Origin: Posidonia oceanica
Taxonomy: Eukaryota > Streptophyta > Magnoliopsida > Alismatales > Posidoniaceae
Direction of reading: 5' to 3'
Length of the DNA: 64,000 nucleotides
Assembly (NCBI GenBank): GCA_037176725.1
Contig: JAZBRS010000026.1
Coordinates: 150,051,501 to 150,115,500, forward strand
The notes under the pieces were generated by a model that saw only the letters and a list, made by a program, of their open reading frames with translations, was not told the origin of the DNA and did not search any database. A program made the translations under genes and the position numbers. Positions 24,209-33,720 of this stretch are shown here, in pieces (positions within the stretch are counted from its first letter, which is position 1; every line of letters starts with the position of its first letter).

Positions 24209-24237
24209 GTAAGATGCGGGAAGTGTTAGCGTCCAAC
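24209..24237 (-). repeat. One 29-bp inverted-repeat unit
   Basis: The half-sites are GTAAGATGC and AGCGTCCAAC, preceded directly by a lone half-site GCGTCTTAT. Confidence 0.65.
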
Positions 24238-24408
24238 ACAAAAGGGACAGATCCCAGAAAACCTAGCATGCAATATGATAAAAAGCATTACATAACCCTG
24301 AAAATAACTGAATAGAACACAGATCTAAACATGCACTCATGAATCAAATGAACATTTCAAATGAAAGTGATTTTTTAGATGTTAAAATGCAAACCAACAT
24401 ACTGGGGT

Positions 24409-24465
24409 GTCAGACGCTAAGAGTAGCAGCGTCTTACGTAAGACATTGGGAACCATGCGTCTTAC
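24409..24465 (-). repeat. Two inverted-repeat units (29 and 28 bp)
   Basis: Unit 1 pairs AGACGCT with AGCGTCT. Unit 2 pairs GTAAGAC with GTCTTAC, a paired change from the usual GTTGGAC/GTCCAAC. Confidence 0.8.
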
Positions 24466-24637
24466 ACCCAGGCAGAATATTTAAACAATATGGAGAAGGG
24501 AAACAAGCCAAAATCGATACATGATTCCTAACATGACATCCAGATGCATAAAGGAAAGCGTGCAAGATATTAAATCATGTAGGACATCATTCAAACCACA
24601 ATAGCAGGGAAAATAGCTAACCAGAGACAGCAGGGGC

Positions 24638-24690
24638 GTTGGATGCTGCCACAGGGCGCATCCAACGTTAGACACACCAGGTTGTGCGTC
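24638..24690 (-). repeat. Two inverted-repeat units, one with a compensatory change
   Basis: GTTGGATGC (24638-24646) pairs perfectly with GCATCCAAC (24658-24666): the usual C-G pair is replaced by T-A on both arms. The following unit is weaker. Confidence 0.85.
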
Positions 24691-25522
24691 TTACAGATCA
24701 AGATATTCCCCAGCAAGAATCGATGCTCAAATCGATCCAAAACAGAAAATTAAATAGCTAGTGAGCATAAGCATGCAATAACGATCATGGACATATATTT
24801 AAAAGTAGAAATGGGTGCGTAGATTGCTCCACCCACCTCCTCCCTCTTGCCACCGGCGTTCATGGTGTTTCTGGCCATCTGAGGACCGGAAAGCCTCGAA
24901 GCTCGGCTGTGAAGCGTTGCTACGATGAGGACGGAGATGAGGGACGCACCGAGGAAGAGAAATCTACCTGTATGTGGCCCGGAGGAGTTGTATGCGTGGC
25001 CGACCAGAGTTGATAGATGGCGGCGGACGGCGAGCTCGGATGGACGGCCTGGAGGTAGGGGAAATGCTCGGGAAGGTTCCTCTTGCACAAGGGGAGCTCT
25101 CTGGATTGCTCTAGGTGGCTGGGAGGCTCTGGTGCTCTCGCAATTTTCTCTCGTGTGTGTGTCCAGTGGTGAATGGGTTGGGTTGGTTTTGATCGGTCAA
25201 GCTTGCACAAAGGGTTTTGGTGGCAGGGCAAGGTGGGGAAGTCATGGCAGGTTGTGGGCAGCATGGGTGCGAGGTCGTGGGAGATGTCAGGGGTGGTGAA
25301 AGTCAAGGTGGAGGTGTCAGACTGACATGGAGGTCATGGGCGGCCGTTTGCGCGGGAGAAGAATTGTGTGGGTGGCTGAGGCTTGGCTGGGCGGCTCCAG
25401 GGTGTGGCGTCGGTTTCTAGGCCAAGCCAGGTGTTGGGGCGGTCCGTGGGGAGCGACAGCGTTAGTGGAGGACAACTCTAGGTGTGGCGGAGGGCAGGCA
25501 AAGGGGCTGCTGCGGCCGATGC

Positions 25523-25609
25523 GTTGGACGCTAACCAGAGCAGCGTCCAACGTAAGACGCTAGAATAGACGGCGTCTAACGTTGGACGCTGGCACCGCCA
25601 ACGTCTAAC
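25523..25609 (-). repeat. Three abutting 29-bp inverted-repeat units
   Basis: Units lie at 25523-25551, 25552-25580 and 25581-25609. The first is a perfect 10-bp stem, GTTGGACGCT/AGCGTCCAAC, with a 9-base loop. Confidence 0.92.
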
Positions 25610-25823
25610 GTCCTAGAGGTGTTTCAGGGTTGTTTTAGGGATTTTGGCTTAGGTTAGGGCTTGGGTTAAGGCTTAGGATTAGCTTAGGTATGGTTTAGGT
25701 GAGGTTTAGGTGGGTTTAGGTAAGTTTTGGGCTTGGTCAAGGATTAGGATTTGGGATGCCATAATCCGAGCAAGCCTTCAGAGAGATTCACCGATAGCTA
25801 GCCGCCAAAATGGGGTGTCTACA

Positions 25824-25839
25824 GATGCCCCTCTCTGAG
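25824..25839 (-). promoter_or_regulatory. Polypurine tract of element D
   Basis: The minus strand reads CTCAGAGAGGGGCATC directly before the LTR TG. The same tract precedes the LTRs at 43857 and 48931. It would prime plus-strand DNA synthesis. Confidence 0.8.
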
Positions 25840-26335
25840 CGAGGTCAAGGGAACTAAGGCCGCTGCCCAAGGTTGACAAAGACACCCCGCCGAACCGGCA
25901 GGAGCACAGACGCTGTTGGTGTGAGTCACTTATTCGGCGGATGCACCGAAAGTCATGACTCGCTGCCGCAATGCGAGTGCAGATGCAAATGCAAATGCAT
26001 GATGCAATGTGGATGCTGATGCGAAAATTGCACTAATGCTCGTGGCACTGAACTTTGCTGGGGGAGACGCGGGTGATGCATGTGTGTGCGAGTGTTGTGT
26101 ATGAAGCACTGCTGCGTGTTGAGGCCCAAGGCAACTCCGGCACGAGATGCTGATGCTGCGTGCTGAGCTGTATACGGCTCTAAGCGATGCTAGTGTAATG
26201 CATGTTGATGTGATGCAGTATTCAACTCTGCTGGGGATGATATGCGATGCTGGTGCGCATGCAATGTTGATGTCACTATCTAGCATGTGATGCTGGTACT
26301 ACTACCTAGCATGCGATGTTGATGCAATGAATTAT
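25840..26335 (-). other. 3' untranslated region of element D with ATGC-rich low complexity
   Basis: No coding signal is seen. Words GATGCAAATGC, GATGCTGATGC and GTGATGC recur, the counterpart of the GCATTAGCATC-rich stretch at 43380-43700. Confidence 0.6.
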
Positions 26336-26515
26336 GAGTTGACGGACCCATCACCAGATAGTTTGGGTTATCAGCCCAAGGAGTTGACGGACTCGTGGCC
26401 GGATAGTTTAGGCTATCAGCCTGAGGAGTTGACGGACTCGTCACCGGATAGTTTGGGCTATCAGCCCGAGGAGTTGACGGACTCATCATCGGATAGTTTG
26501 GGTTATTGGCCCGAG
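26336..26515 (-). repeat. Four exact-period 45-bp hairpin cassettes
   Basis: Unit starts at 26336, 26381, 26426 and 26471. In element sense each unit carries GGGCTGATAGCCC and CTATCCGG, then GAGTCCGTCAACTC. The first part can fold as GGGCT/AGCCC or as GATAG/CTATC but not both. The open reading frame through it is a consequence of the 45-bp period. Confidence 0.92.
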
Positions 26516-26602
26516 AAAAAACGCCTGACATTGTGATGGATGTCATTCGGGTAATATGGGTTACCAAACCGAAAAGGAAACCAAGGGCAAAGGAAAATGA
26601 TG

Positions 26603-26632
26603 CCCCTGGTATCAAGGAGATGATACCAGGGG
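26603..26632 (-). repeat. 12-bp perfect hairpin CCCCTGGTATCA
   Basis: CCCCTGGTATCA (26603-26614) and TGATACCAGGGG (26621-26632) are separated by six bases. Matching hairpins lie at 27795, 42057 and 47317. Confidence 0.92.
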
Positions 26633-26919
26633 GCAGCTAAAAGTGCTCCTAGTACCGAGAGAAAGGCTAGACAGTATGACGGGTGTCGACCGAGTAGTTA
26701 GGGTTGCCAGCCCAGAATAGAAGAAAGACAGCTTGTCCTCGCTCGAGGAAGAAAGCAGACGATTGGAGCCGCACAAAAGGGAAGGGGCAGAATCTTGCTG
26801 CTAAGTAAGTAAGCAAGAAAAGGGGGCATCTTTTCCTACTGAGAAGGTTGAGCAAGCGGGACTCCGTCTGCCCGGAGCGAAGAGTCGCAAAGAACGATAA
26901 TTGGCAAGTTTTAGACTTA

Positions 26920-27124
26920 CCGACGGGAGGGCTCGATGTGATAAATGATAGGTTTCGGACCTATCGACCGCAAAAAAAAGAAAGAAAAGGGGGGCAGATA
27001 AGTTTCGAACTTATCGACCGAAGGAGATAGATTTCGGACCTATCGACTGCAAAGGTAGGAGATAAGTTTCAGGCTTATTACTGGAAAAGATAGATGATAA
27101 GTTTCGAACTTATTGACTAGAAGC
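26920..27124 (-). repeat. Hairpin series GATAGGT/ACCTATC and GATAAGT/ACTTATC
   Basis: Five or so stem-loops with loop TTCGG or TTCGA: GATAGGT...ACCTATC near 26947 and GATAAGT...ACTTATC near 26997, then diverged copies. The stems differ by a G-C to A-T pair swap. Confidence 0.85.
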
Positions 27125-27673
27125 GATAGTTTATGGTCCTATCAACCGAAAGCGATAGTTTACAGTCCTATCAATTGGAAAGGATAGGTGATAAGTTTCG
27201 GACTTATTGATCGGAAGCGATAGTTTACGATCCTACCAACAGGAAGCGATAGTTTACGATCCTATCAATCGGAAAGGATAGGTGATAAGTTTCAGACTTA
27301 TTGACTGGAAGTGATAGTTTATGGTCCTATCAACCGGAAGCGATAGTTTATGATCCTATAAACCAGAAGCGATAGTTTACGGTCCTATTAACCGGAAGCG
27401 ATAGTTTACGGTCCTATCAACCGGAAAGGATAGGTGATAAGTTTCAGACTTATCGACCGAAAGTGATAGTTTACGGTCTTATCAACCGGAAGTGATAGTT
27501 TACGGTCCTATCAATCGGAAGCGATAGTTTACGGTCCTATCAACCGGAAAGGATAGGTGATAAGTTTCAAACTTATCGACTGGAAGCGATAGTTTACGGT
27601 CCTATCAACCGGAAGCAATAGTTTACGGTCCTATCAACCGGAAGCGATAGTTTACAGTCCTATCAACCAGAAA
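27125..27673 (-). repeat. Higher-order array: 14 x 29 bp with four 36-bp units
   Basis: The 29-bp unit is GATAGTTTACGGTCCTATC plus AACCGGAAGC. The 36-bp unit inserts GATAGGT before a GATAAGT...ACTTAT hairpin. The order is 2 short, 1 long, 2, 1, 4, 1, 3, 1, 3 short. Every short unit has stem GATAG/CTATC. Two inverted copies of the short unit occur at about 47460-47518. Confidence 0.93.
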
Positions 27674-28308
27674 GGATAACGTGAGCACCAAAACCCGAAA
27701 GCGGGGCAAAAGTTGTAGATGGGCCCGCGACAGTTTAGGAATGTCAACCTAGATGCAGATGGGAGAGCGATACCACAGGGCAGCAAAAAAGATGCCCCTA
27801 GTATCAGGAATGATACCAGGGGATAGTTGAAGCGCCATTGGCATCGAAAAGCGAAGGATAGAGACAAAACTGACGTGTTTGCCAAATGAGTAGTTAGGGG
27901 TACCAGCCCGGATGGGGATCTGGGTGAGAGTGCTCGGCAGCCTTGCTTGCTATAGTTCTGGCATTGATCTACAGAGATTTTGATATTCCGACAGAATGTA
28001 GGGGCTTTCCTGCAGTTTCCTTGCGTTGAGGATTCTGGCAGCTGCTTCTGACTTTGCGAACTGTTAGGGTCCGATGGTGCCCTCCTCGTGGTTTGATGTG
28101 CGAGGTTGATGCGGCATTCTGACTGCAATCTGGACAAATGGCTCAAAGCTGTGGTTGTGCGAGAACATGCATGGAAGACAACTCAACACACAAGCAATTG
28201 GTACAACAAAACATCATTGCATTGATTCAGGTCTTGATTACATGCCCATAGCTGGGTCGGACAAGATACAACAAAACTCAAAACAGAACATGCAATTGCG
28301 CAAGTGCC
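27674..28308 (-). other. Spacer between PMD relic and hairpin arrays, element D
   Basis: No coding signal is seen. It holds a second copy of the 12-bp hairpin at 27795-27822 (CCCCTAGTATCA/TGATACCAGGGG), where the single change is a G-U pair in element-sense RNA, and a lone CAGCCCGGATGG cassette remnant near 27905. Confidence 0.7.
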
Positions 28309-29625
28309 CTAACTGGTCTGGGGCTTCTTGGATCTCCTGTTGTCAGGGAATAGAGGTGTGCCAGGTGGGATCTCGTTGATGGGCCAGAGCCCCTATACCT
28401 CAGTCACATACTCAGAAGTGCACCCTGAGCCTCTCACAGCCGCAATGTTTGTCGACTGCACTCCATGGCACATCAGGTTGGCAAGCTCTGTTGTAGCAGC
28501 AGTTGAACTGAGGGGATAGGGCTGAAGAAGCCTAGGTGCTGTGCTGTCGACAAAGGCACCCTACTGGAAGTCGAACTGCCGCATGACCTAGATAGGGTGA
28601 TACTCTACATCCCTGGTGAACCCTGGCAGCACCACTAGTCGCATGTCACAAGTGCTGAAGAAGACAATGAATGGCTTAGCCATGGATGGGATGATATGCT
28701 AGGTTACCGCGTCATTCGTCGGTTTTGATAGCTTCCTATATTCTTCGCAGACGCTCTGAATGGTCCGAGCATGGCCGCTACGGCAGTAAGACTCAAAGGC
28801 CGATCTCTGTGGGCACAGAAGGTCCATTCCCAGATGCCTAGCCAGCCAAAACTGTACCAAGGCCCCGCAGCCGTGGAAGTGGCGGTAGCGGTGTGAGATG
28901 CGGTCCAGCCTGCGATAAGTCTCTGCTAGGACTACTGGTGCCAAGTCGATCTGCCAGGTCACCATGGCAAGTGCAATTTCGGCAATCTCAATTGCAACCA
29001 TCATCCGGCCATGACTGAAGATTAGCTCCCCTAAGAAGCGGGTAACAAAACCCCGGAGCCACAGTTCATCTCCGAGCTCGGCGCGCTTCTCGGCAACTTC
29101 ATCAAGGTATCCCAGGCGGAGCATGGGCGTAGGCCTGTTGGAGCAGATCAACCTTTGCTGGCCGTCCGCAGTAGAGAGTCCAGACAGTTGGCTCAAGATC
29201 TCAATATATCTGCTGCGCCTCATGAAGATAGTTGGTCCCATGAGCTTGGAGAAGCTGCAGATCCGGCGTACTTCTTCCAGTGTGGGAGTCAGCTCTGTTC
29301 TTCCGAAGTGGAAGACATGGTGCGCTGGCTTCCAGAATCTCGCCGTAGCGCACAGGAGGTGTCGGTTCACCTCCACATCAGCTGCCCTCAAAAGCTTGGA
29401 CGGGAGACCCCACAAACGCAGCCTCTCGTGGTCATCTTCGGTGAGTTTGCCAATCCACCCCCGAAGAGTCTCAGAGTAATGTGTCGGGGTTACCAAAGTA
29501 GGGAAACCCATCTCACTGGCAAGGAGGGAGGAAATAGGGGCGCTTGAGAGAAGAACTGAGGCAAGCACACAATACTGACTGTCAAAGAAGTAGATGCGCA
29601 TATCAAAGCTGATAAAGCAGTTCAT
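28309..29625 (-). pseudogene. PMD / DUF7745-like ORF carried by element D (broken)
   Basis: From the ATG at 29625, 308 codons are open, with SETLRGWIGKLTEDDHERL, LTPTLEEVRRICSF and FVTRFLGELIFSHGRMMVA, which I recognise as the PMD-like (DUF7745) type frequent in plant Ty3/gypsy elements. Coding continues in frame past TAG stops at 28701-28699, 28590-28588, 28563-28561 and 28395-28393 to a last TAG at 28311-28309, ending with NRRSKKPQTS. It lies downstream of integrase in the same orientation, between pol and the 3' LTR. PMD genes in plants include MAIN/MAIL1, which act in gene and TE silencing; the function of TE-borne copies is unknown. Confidence 0.82.
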
Positions 29626-31030
29626 ATGTTATAGCTAACAATCAGATCGCAGAGACCAAGCACATTCAGTTATGCAAAGGGACCTTGCCTACATAGGGCG
29701 AAGTCGCACAAAGAAGCACACTCGACCTCGCCTGCACGGAGCAAGGAAACAAGCAAAAGGGGCTTCGTTCGTTCGAAGCGAAGTCGCAAAAAAGGAGGGC
29801 ACACTTGTCCTCGTCCGCATAGAGCGAGGGGACAAGCGAAAGGGACTTCGTTCATCCGGAGCGAAGTCGCACAAATGATTGTTGGTAGTGCCTGGGCCAT
29901 GCAAGCCTACGGTCCCTGAGGGACCTCAAAGTGCCGAAGTTGTCCTGCTGCAAAGGAAATGACCATTCTGCCCCTGGCTACTAGCACACAGTCCAAACTG
30001 CTGTGCTAACAGTGATAGCCTGTTCCAGGGCTTGTCGGTGCTTGAACTGAGCGGTGGCAGGGCGAGCAGGTGGGAGCTTAGACCAATGTGGTTCGAGGGC
30101 GGTCAACCTGCCTTGGCAAAAGTACTGTCCCAGTGCCGAGCTGAGCCTTGCAGAGTGGTAGGGAGAGAGCAAAATGGATGATTAATGCTAGAGAAATGCA
30201 TGCATGATTTATGCTAGATTTCTATTGCCCTCAGTATATGGAGTGCTTAATGCCTGTTGCAAAGAAAAGGAGCAGTCCCTGATTCACCAGACTCTACTTG
30301 GACTCCTAACTATCGGTGGCACTCCAGAAGGGGTGATGATTTTGTACTTAGATGGTGGTGTGGTGAGGACAGGCTTCATACCAAACTCTCAAGGACCTAC
30401 ACCTACTTTTTTCATCATCTTTTTTATTCTATTGCTCCCACATAGGCATGCAGGCTTTTCCTATCCCTGGCTTGGAGGTAATGGGCGCCTGGTCTGAGGC
30501 AGGGGGAGCTGTTGCTGGACAGGGGTGGCTAGACCCTGTGGGACTTGAGGATTCTCTAGGCACAAACTTTGACTCCTCTCCAAGGTAAGCTGGAGGGACG
30601 GAGTTACATTGTTTGCCTCTATCTCTAGGGCTAACTTCTGTCTTCGCCTTCTATCTTCTTTTTCTTTTGTGCCCGTGCGTAGACATGTATTTTTCTAGCT
30701 CACACTCTTTCTCACACTAGCATTTTATCTCCCTCTAGGGGTGTAAGTCCTAGGGGTTTGGGCATTTCGACTGTCCTCATTGAGTGGTGGCTCCCTCACT
30801 GATTAGGACATCTAAGTAGCGTCGGGTGAGGTAGAGTAGACTCTTTCCAGAGCAGGCAAGCATCTCCGATTTTCGTCACTGGGCTATGATGGTAATGCAC
30901 ATGATATACATTTTTTGTTTTCTTTTTCTCTTTTTTTTTTTGATAAATAATCATGACTAAAATGCAGGGGGGTGTGAATGCATGAAGTAAAAGAAAGGGG
31001 ACTTTGCAATGTAAGGGTGGCTTCGGGCTA
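29626..31030 (-). other. Integrase-PMD spacer of element D
   Basis: No coding signal is seen. At 29695-29880 two diverged units carry CGAAGTCGCA plus hairpins: GCTTCG...CGAAGC, GACTTCG...CGAAGTC and TTGTCCTCG...CGAGGGGACAA. A poly-T/C run lies at 30910-30940. The remainder (29881-31030) is unremarkable. Confidence 0.6.
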
Positions 31031-32374
31031 CTAGTAGTACTTCTTGAGGTAGCATGAGTTGACTGGTTCTGATTATTCAGCCTGGTCCATGACCTCAAGG
31101 ATTGTTGCATTGTCGGAGAAGACCCGCTTGATCAGGAAGGGGCCGTGCCAGTTGGGCCAGAATTTGCCTTGACCGTCTGAGAGATGAAAGGCTGGCAGGA
31201 CCATATCTCTAGGTTGGAAGCTTCTGGGCCTAACCTTCTTCTGGTATGCTCTAGCCGATCGCTTCTGATAACACTGAGCATGATGCATGGCTTGCAGCCA
31301 ATGTTCATCAATCAGGTTCAGCTGGATGCAGCGGTCTTCGACCCATTCTGCTTCTTCCAGCTCAACTTCTCATAGGATCCGCAGTGAGGGGATCTCTACT
31401 TCGACGGGCAGTACCGCCTCCATGCCGTACACCAGTAAGTACGGGGTTGCTCCTGTAGAGGTCCGAACTGATGTCCTGTACGCCCATAGCACGTACAGAA
31501 GCTTGTCATGCCAGTCCTTGTGAGTCTTTGCCATCTTCTTCAAGATTTTTACAAGGTTCTTATTGACAGACTCTACTGCGCCATTCGTCTGTGGCCGATA
31601 AGGTGAGGACTTGTGGTGCTTGACTTTGAAGCTTTGCAGGTAGTCTTCGATCCTCCTGGCTATGAAGTTTGAGTCATTGTCAGAGATGAGCATGTGTGGG
31701 ACCCCATACCAGGCTATAATGTTGTTTCTGATGAACTTCTCTGTAGCCACGGCAGTGACTATCTTGTAGGAGGTTGCTTCCACCCACTTGGTAAAATAGT
31801 CGATCGCCACGAGAATGAAGCGATGACTGTTGGAGGCTGCTGGGTGTATAGCGCCAATGACGTCAATCCCCTAGGTGGAGAATGGCCACGGCGATGACAT
31901 GCTATGGAGCTGCTGTAGGGGAGCATGAATAAAGTTCCCATGGATCTGACAGTTGTGACATCTGCGCACAAATTGGTAGCAATCTACCTCCATGGTTGAC
32001 CAGAAATAGCCCCGAAGCTTGATCTTCTTGGCCAGTAGCACACCGTTCATGTGAAGGCTGCAGGTTCCTGCATGGACATGAAGCATCAGTGTGTCATCCT
32101 CTCTCTTGCCTACACAGCGTAGGAGCATCTGGTTGTAGGATCTTTGTAGAGATGCCCTGCTCCTAACACATATTTTGACGCCAGACACGCCAAAGTCTTT
32201 CTATCTACTGTTGAGGCGCCAGGCGGGAGGCTGCCAGACTCCAGGAAGACTTTGATATCGTGATACCATGGTAGTTTCTCTGCTGGATCCGCTTCTTCGA
32301 TGCTCATGTAGTGTGTAGGTTGTCCCACACGAGTGACTGATACGTCCACTGCACGATCATCAGGTATAGAGAGC
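31031..32374 (-). pseudogene. Element D integrase (Tat/Ogre-type)
   Basis: Minus-strand translation gives the zinc domain (HAGTCSLHMNG...CHNCQIHG), the catalytic core (GIDVIGAIHPAASNSHRFIL, IDYFTKWVEA, SDNDSNFIA, SPYRPQTNGAVESVNKN) and the C-terminal part (RSFQPRDMVL, WPNWHGPFLIKRVF, NSCYLKKYY) ending at TAG 31033-31031. The wording matches Tat-lineage Ty3/gypsy integrases. A TAG near 31874 replaces the Trp before GIDVIG, further stops lie near 31370 and 31076, and a frameshift lies near 32150. DNG is read as DND at the second Asp. Confidence 0.9.
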
Positions 32375-32643
32375 CAAGATGCTAAGGTTGCCAGAGCATC
32401 TGCATAGGCGTTCCTTACTCTGTTCATGTATGTGAAGTGGATGCTTTCAAATTCTTCTATCAGCTTCAGCAGGTATTCATGGTAAGGCACCAACTTGGGA
32501 ACCTTGGTCCTCCAATCACCATTGTCTGGGAGATGACCAGCATCGCATCTCCATGTACATGCAGCTTTTGTACATTATGCTTGAGTGCGACTTGCAGTCC
32601 CAGAATGCAAGTTTCGTATTCCACCTCGTTATTGGAGTAGGGG
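32375..32643 (-). pseudogene. Element D RNase H, C-terminal part
   Basis: The translation YSNNEVEYETCILGLQVAL, VHGDAMLVISQ and NAYADALATLASWL is the second half of a Tat-type RNase H. It starts abruptly at the 32644 LTR, so the front of RNase H, RT, protease and gag of D are displaced to the right of element F, outside this window. A frameshift lies between the two recognisable halves. Confidence 0.9.
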
Positions 32644-32719
32644 TGTACACACCCCATTTTTTCAATTTTTTGTGCCATTGAATCTCTCTCTCTTTGGTGG
32701 CTTCAAAACAAGCCCTAAA

Positions 32720-33180
32720 AACCAAATCCAAAACCACACCCATTTTCTAAACCAAAAACCACTCACTAAACCCTTGGAAAACCCTAGGTTAAAACCCTAG
32801 GATCACACGCCCTAAACCCCAGAAAAATCCTAGGTTAAAACCCTAGAAAACCCTAGGATCACACTCACTAAACCCTAGGAAAACCCTAGGATCACACTCC
32901 CTAAACCCTAGAAAAACCCTAGGTTAAAACCCTAGAAAACCATAGGATCACACTCACTAAACCAAAAACCACTCACTAAACCCTAGGAAAAACCATGGTT
33001 AAAACCTTAGAAAACCCTAGGATCACACTCCCTAAACCATAGAAAAACCCTAGATTAAAATCATAGAAAACCCTAGGATCGCACTCACTAAGCCCTAGAA
33101 AAATCTAAGGTTAAAACCCTAGAAAACCCTAGGATCACACTCACCCAAACCTTAAAACCTAGAAACTCACTCACTTAAAA
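32720..33180 (+). repeat. AAACCCTAGG-type repeats in LTR
   Basis: Irregular tandem units carry AAACCCTAGGAAAACCCTAGG and GATCACACTCACTAAACC. The paired LTR has them at 49030-49440. The words resemble the telo-box AAACCCTAA. Confidence 0.85.
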
Positions 33181-33720
33181 GCCAAGCCCAAGCCCACTTT
33201 CCTTCTCTCTTTTTCATCTTCCCTTCTTTCCTTCTTTCTTTCCTTTTCTTCTTCTTCTCCTTCTTCTTTTCTTTCTCTTTTTTTTCCAAAAACCATTTCA
33301 GCCCAAGCCCGCTCACTCCTTCCTTTCTTTTCCTTTTTTCTTTTTACCATTTCAGCCCAAGCCCACAACACTCTTCTTTCCCTCTTCCTTTTTTTCTTTT
33401 TTTTTCTTTTCTTCTTCTTTCAATCTCTTCAGCCCAAGCCCAACACTCTTCTCCCTTCCTTTCTCTTTTCTTTTATTTCTTTTTTTCATCCAGCCCAGCC
33501 CACCTCTCCTTCTCTTTTCTTTTTTCTTCTTTTCAATCCAGCCCAGCCCACCTCCTCCTTTTTATTTCTTTTTTCTTTTTTCTTCTTTTCAAGCCCACCA
33601 GCCCACAGCCTTCTCCCCTTCCTTTCCTTTCCTTTTCTTTCTTATTTCATTTCTCAGGCCCGGCCCATCTCCACAGCCTTCCTCTTCTTTCTTTTTTTCC
33701 TTCCTCTTTTCCCAGCCAGC
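33180..33720 (+). repeat. Pyrimidine tract of LTR
   Basis: About 540 bp are almost entirely C and T on the plus strand, broken only by CAGCCCAAGCCCA words. Equivalents lie at 49460-50040 and, inverted, at 4140-4350, 11630-11920 and 20090-20340. Confidence 0.85.

Larger units (their letters stand above)
22497..25823 (-). mobile_element. 3' LTR of element D (Ogre-like)
   Basis: Ends are TGTAACCATCCC and GGGGTGTCTACA. A polypurine tract lies to its right and element B's LTR to its left, so this is the 3' LTR of minus-strand element D. It has two copies of the U5-like block (two primer-site mimics, at 22643-22653 and 23439-23448, and two GGTG...CACC blocks), a GC-rich block at 24830-25560 and the compensatory hairpin units. 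It is the same subfamily as the LTR fragment at 43857. Confidence 0.85.

Noticed and set aside
26327..26536. A 69-codon frame with 15-residue repeats (ELTDSSPDSLGYQPE)
   Set aside because: The 45-bp period is a multiple of three; the strand is antisense to the element, and hairpin pairing explains the conservation.
27125..27673. Possible CRISPR array, since direct repeats have a palindromic core
   Set aside because: The units are contiguous without unique spacers, there are no cas genes, and the context is a plant retroelement.
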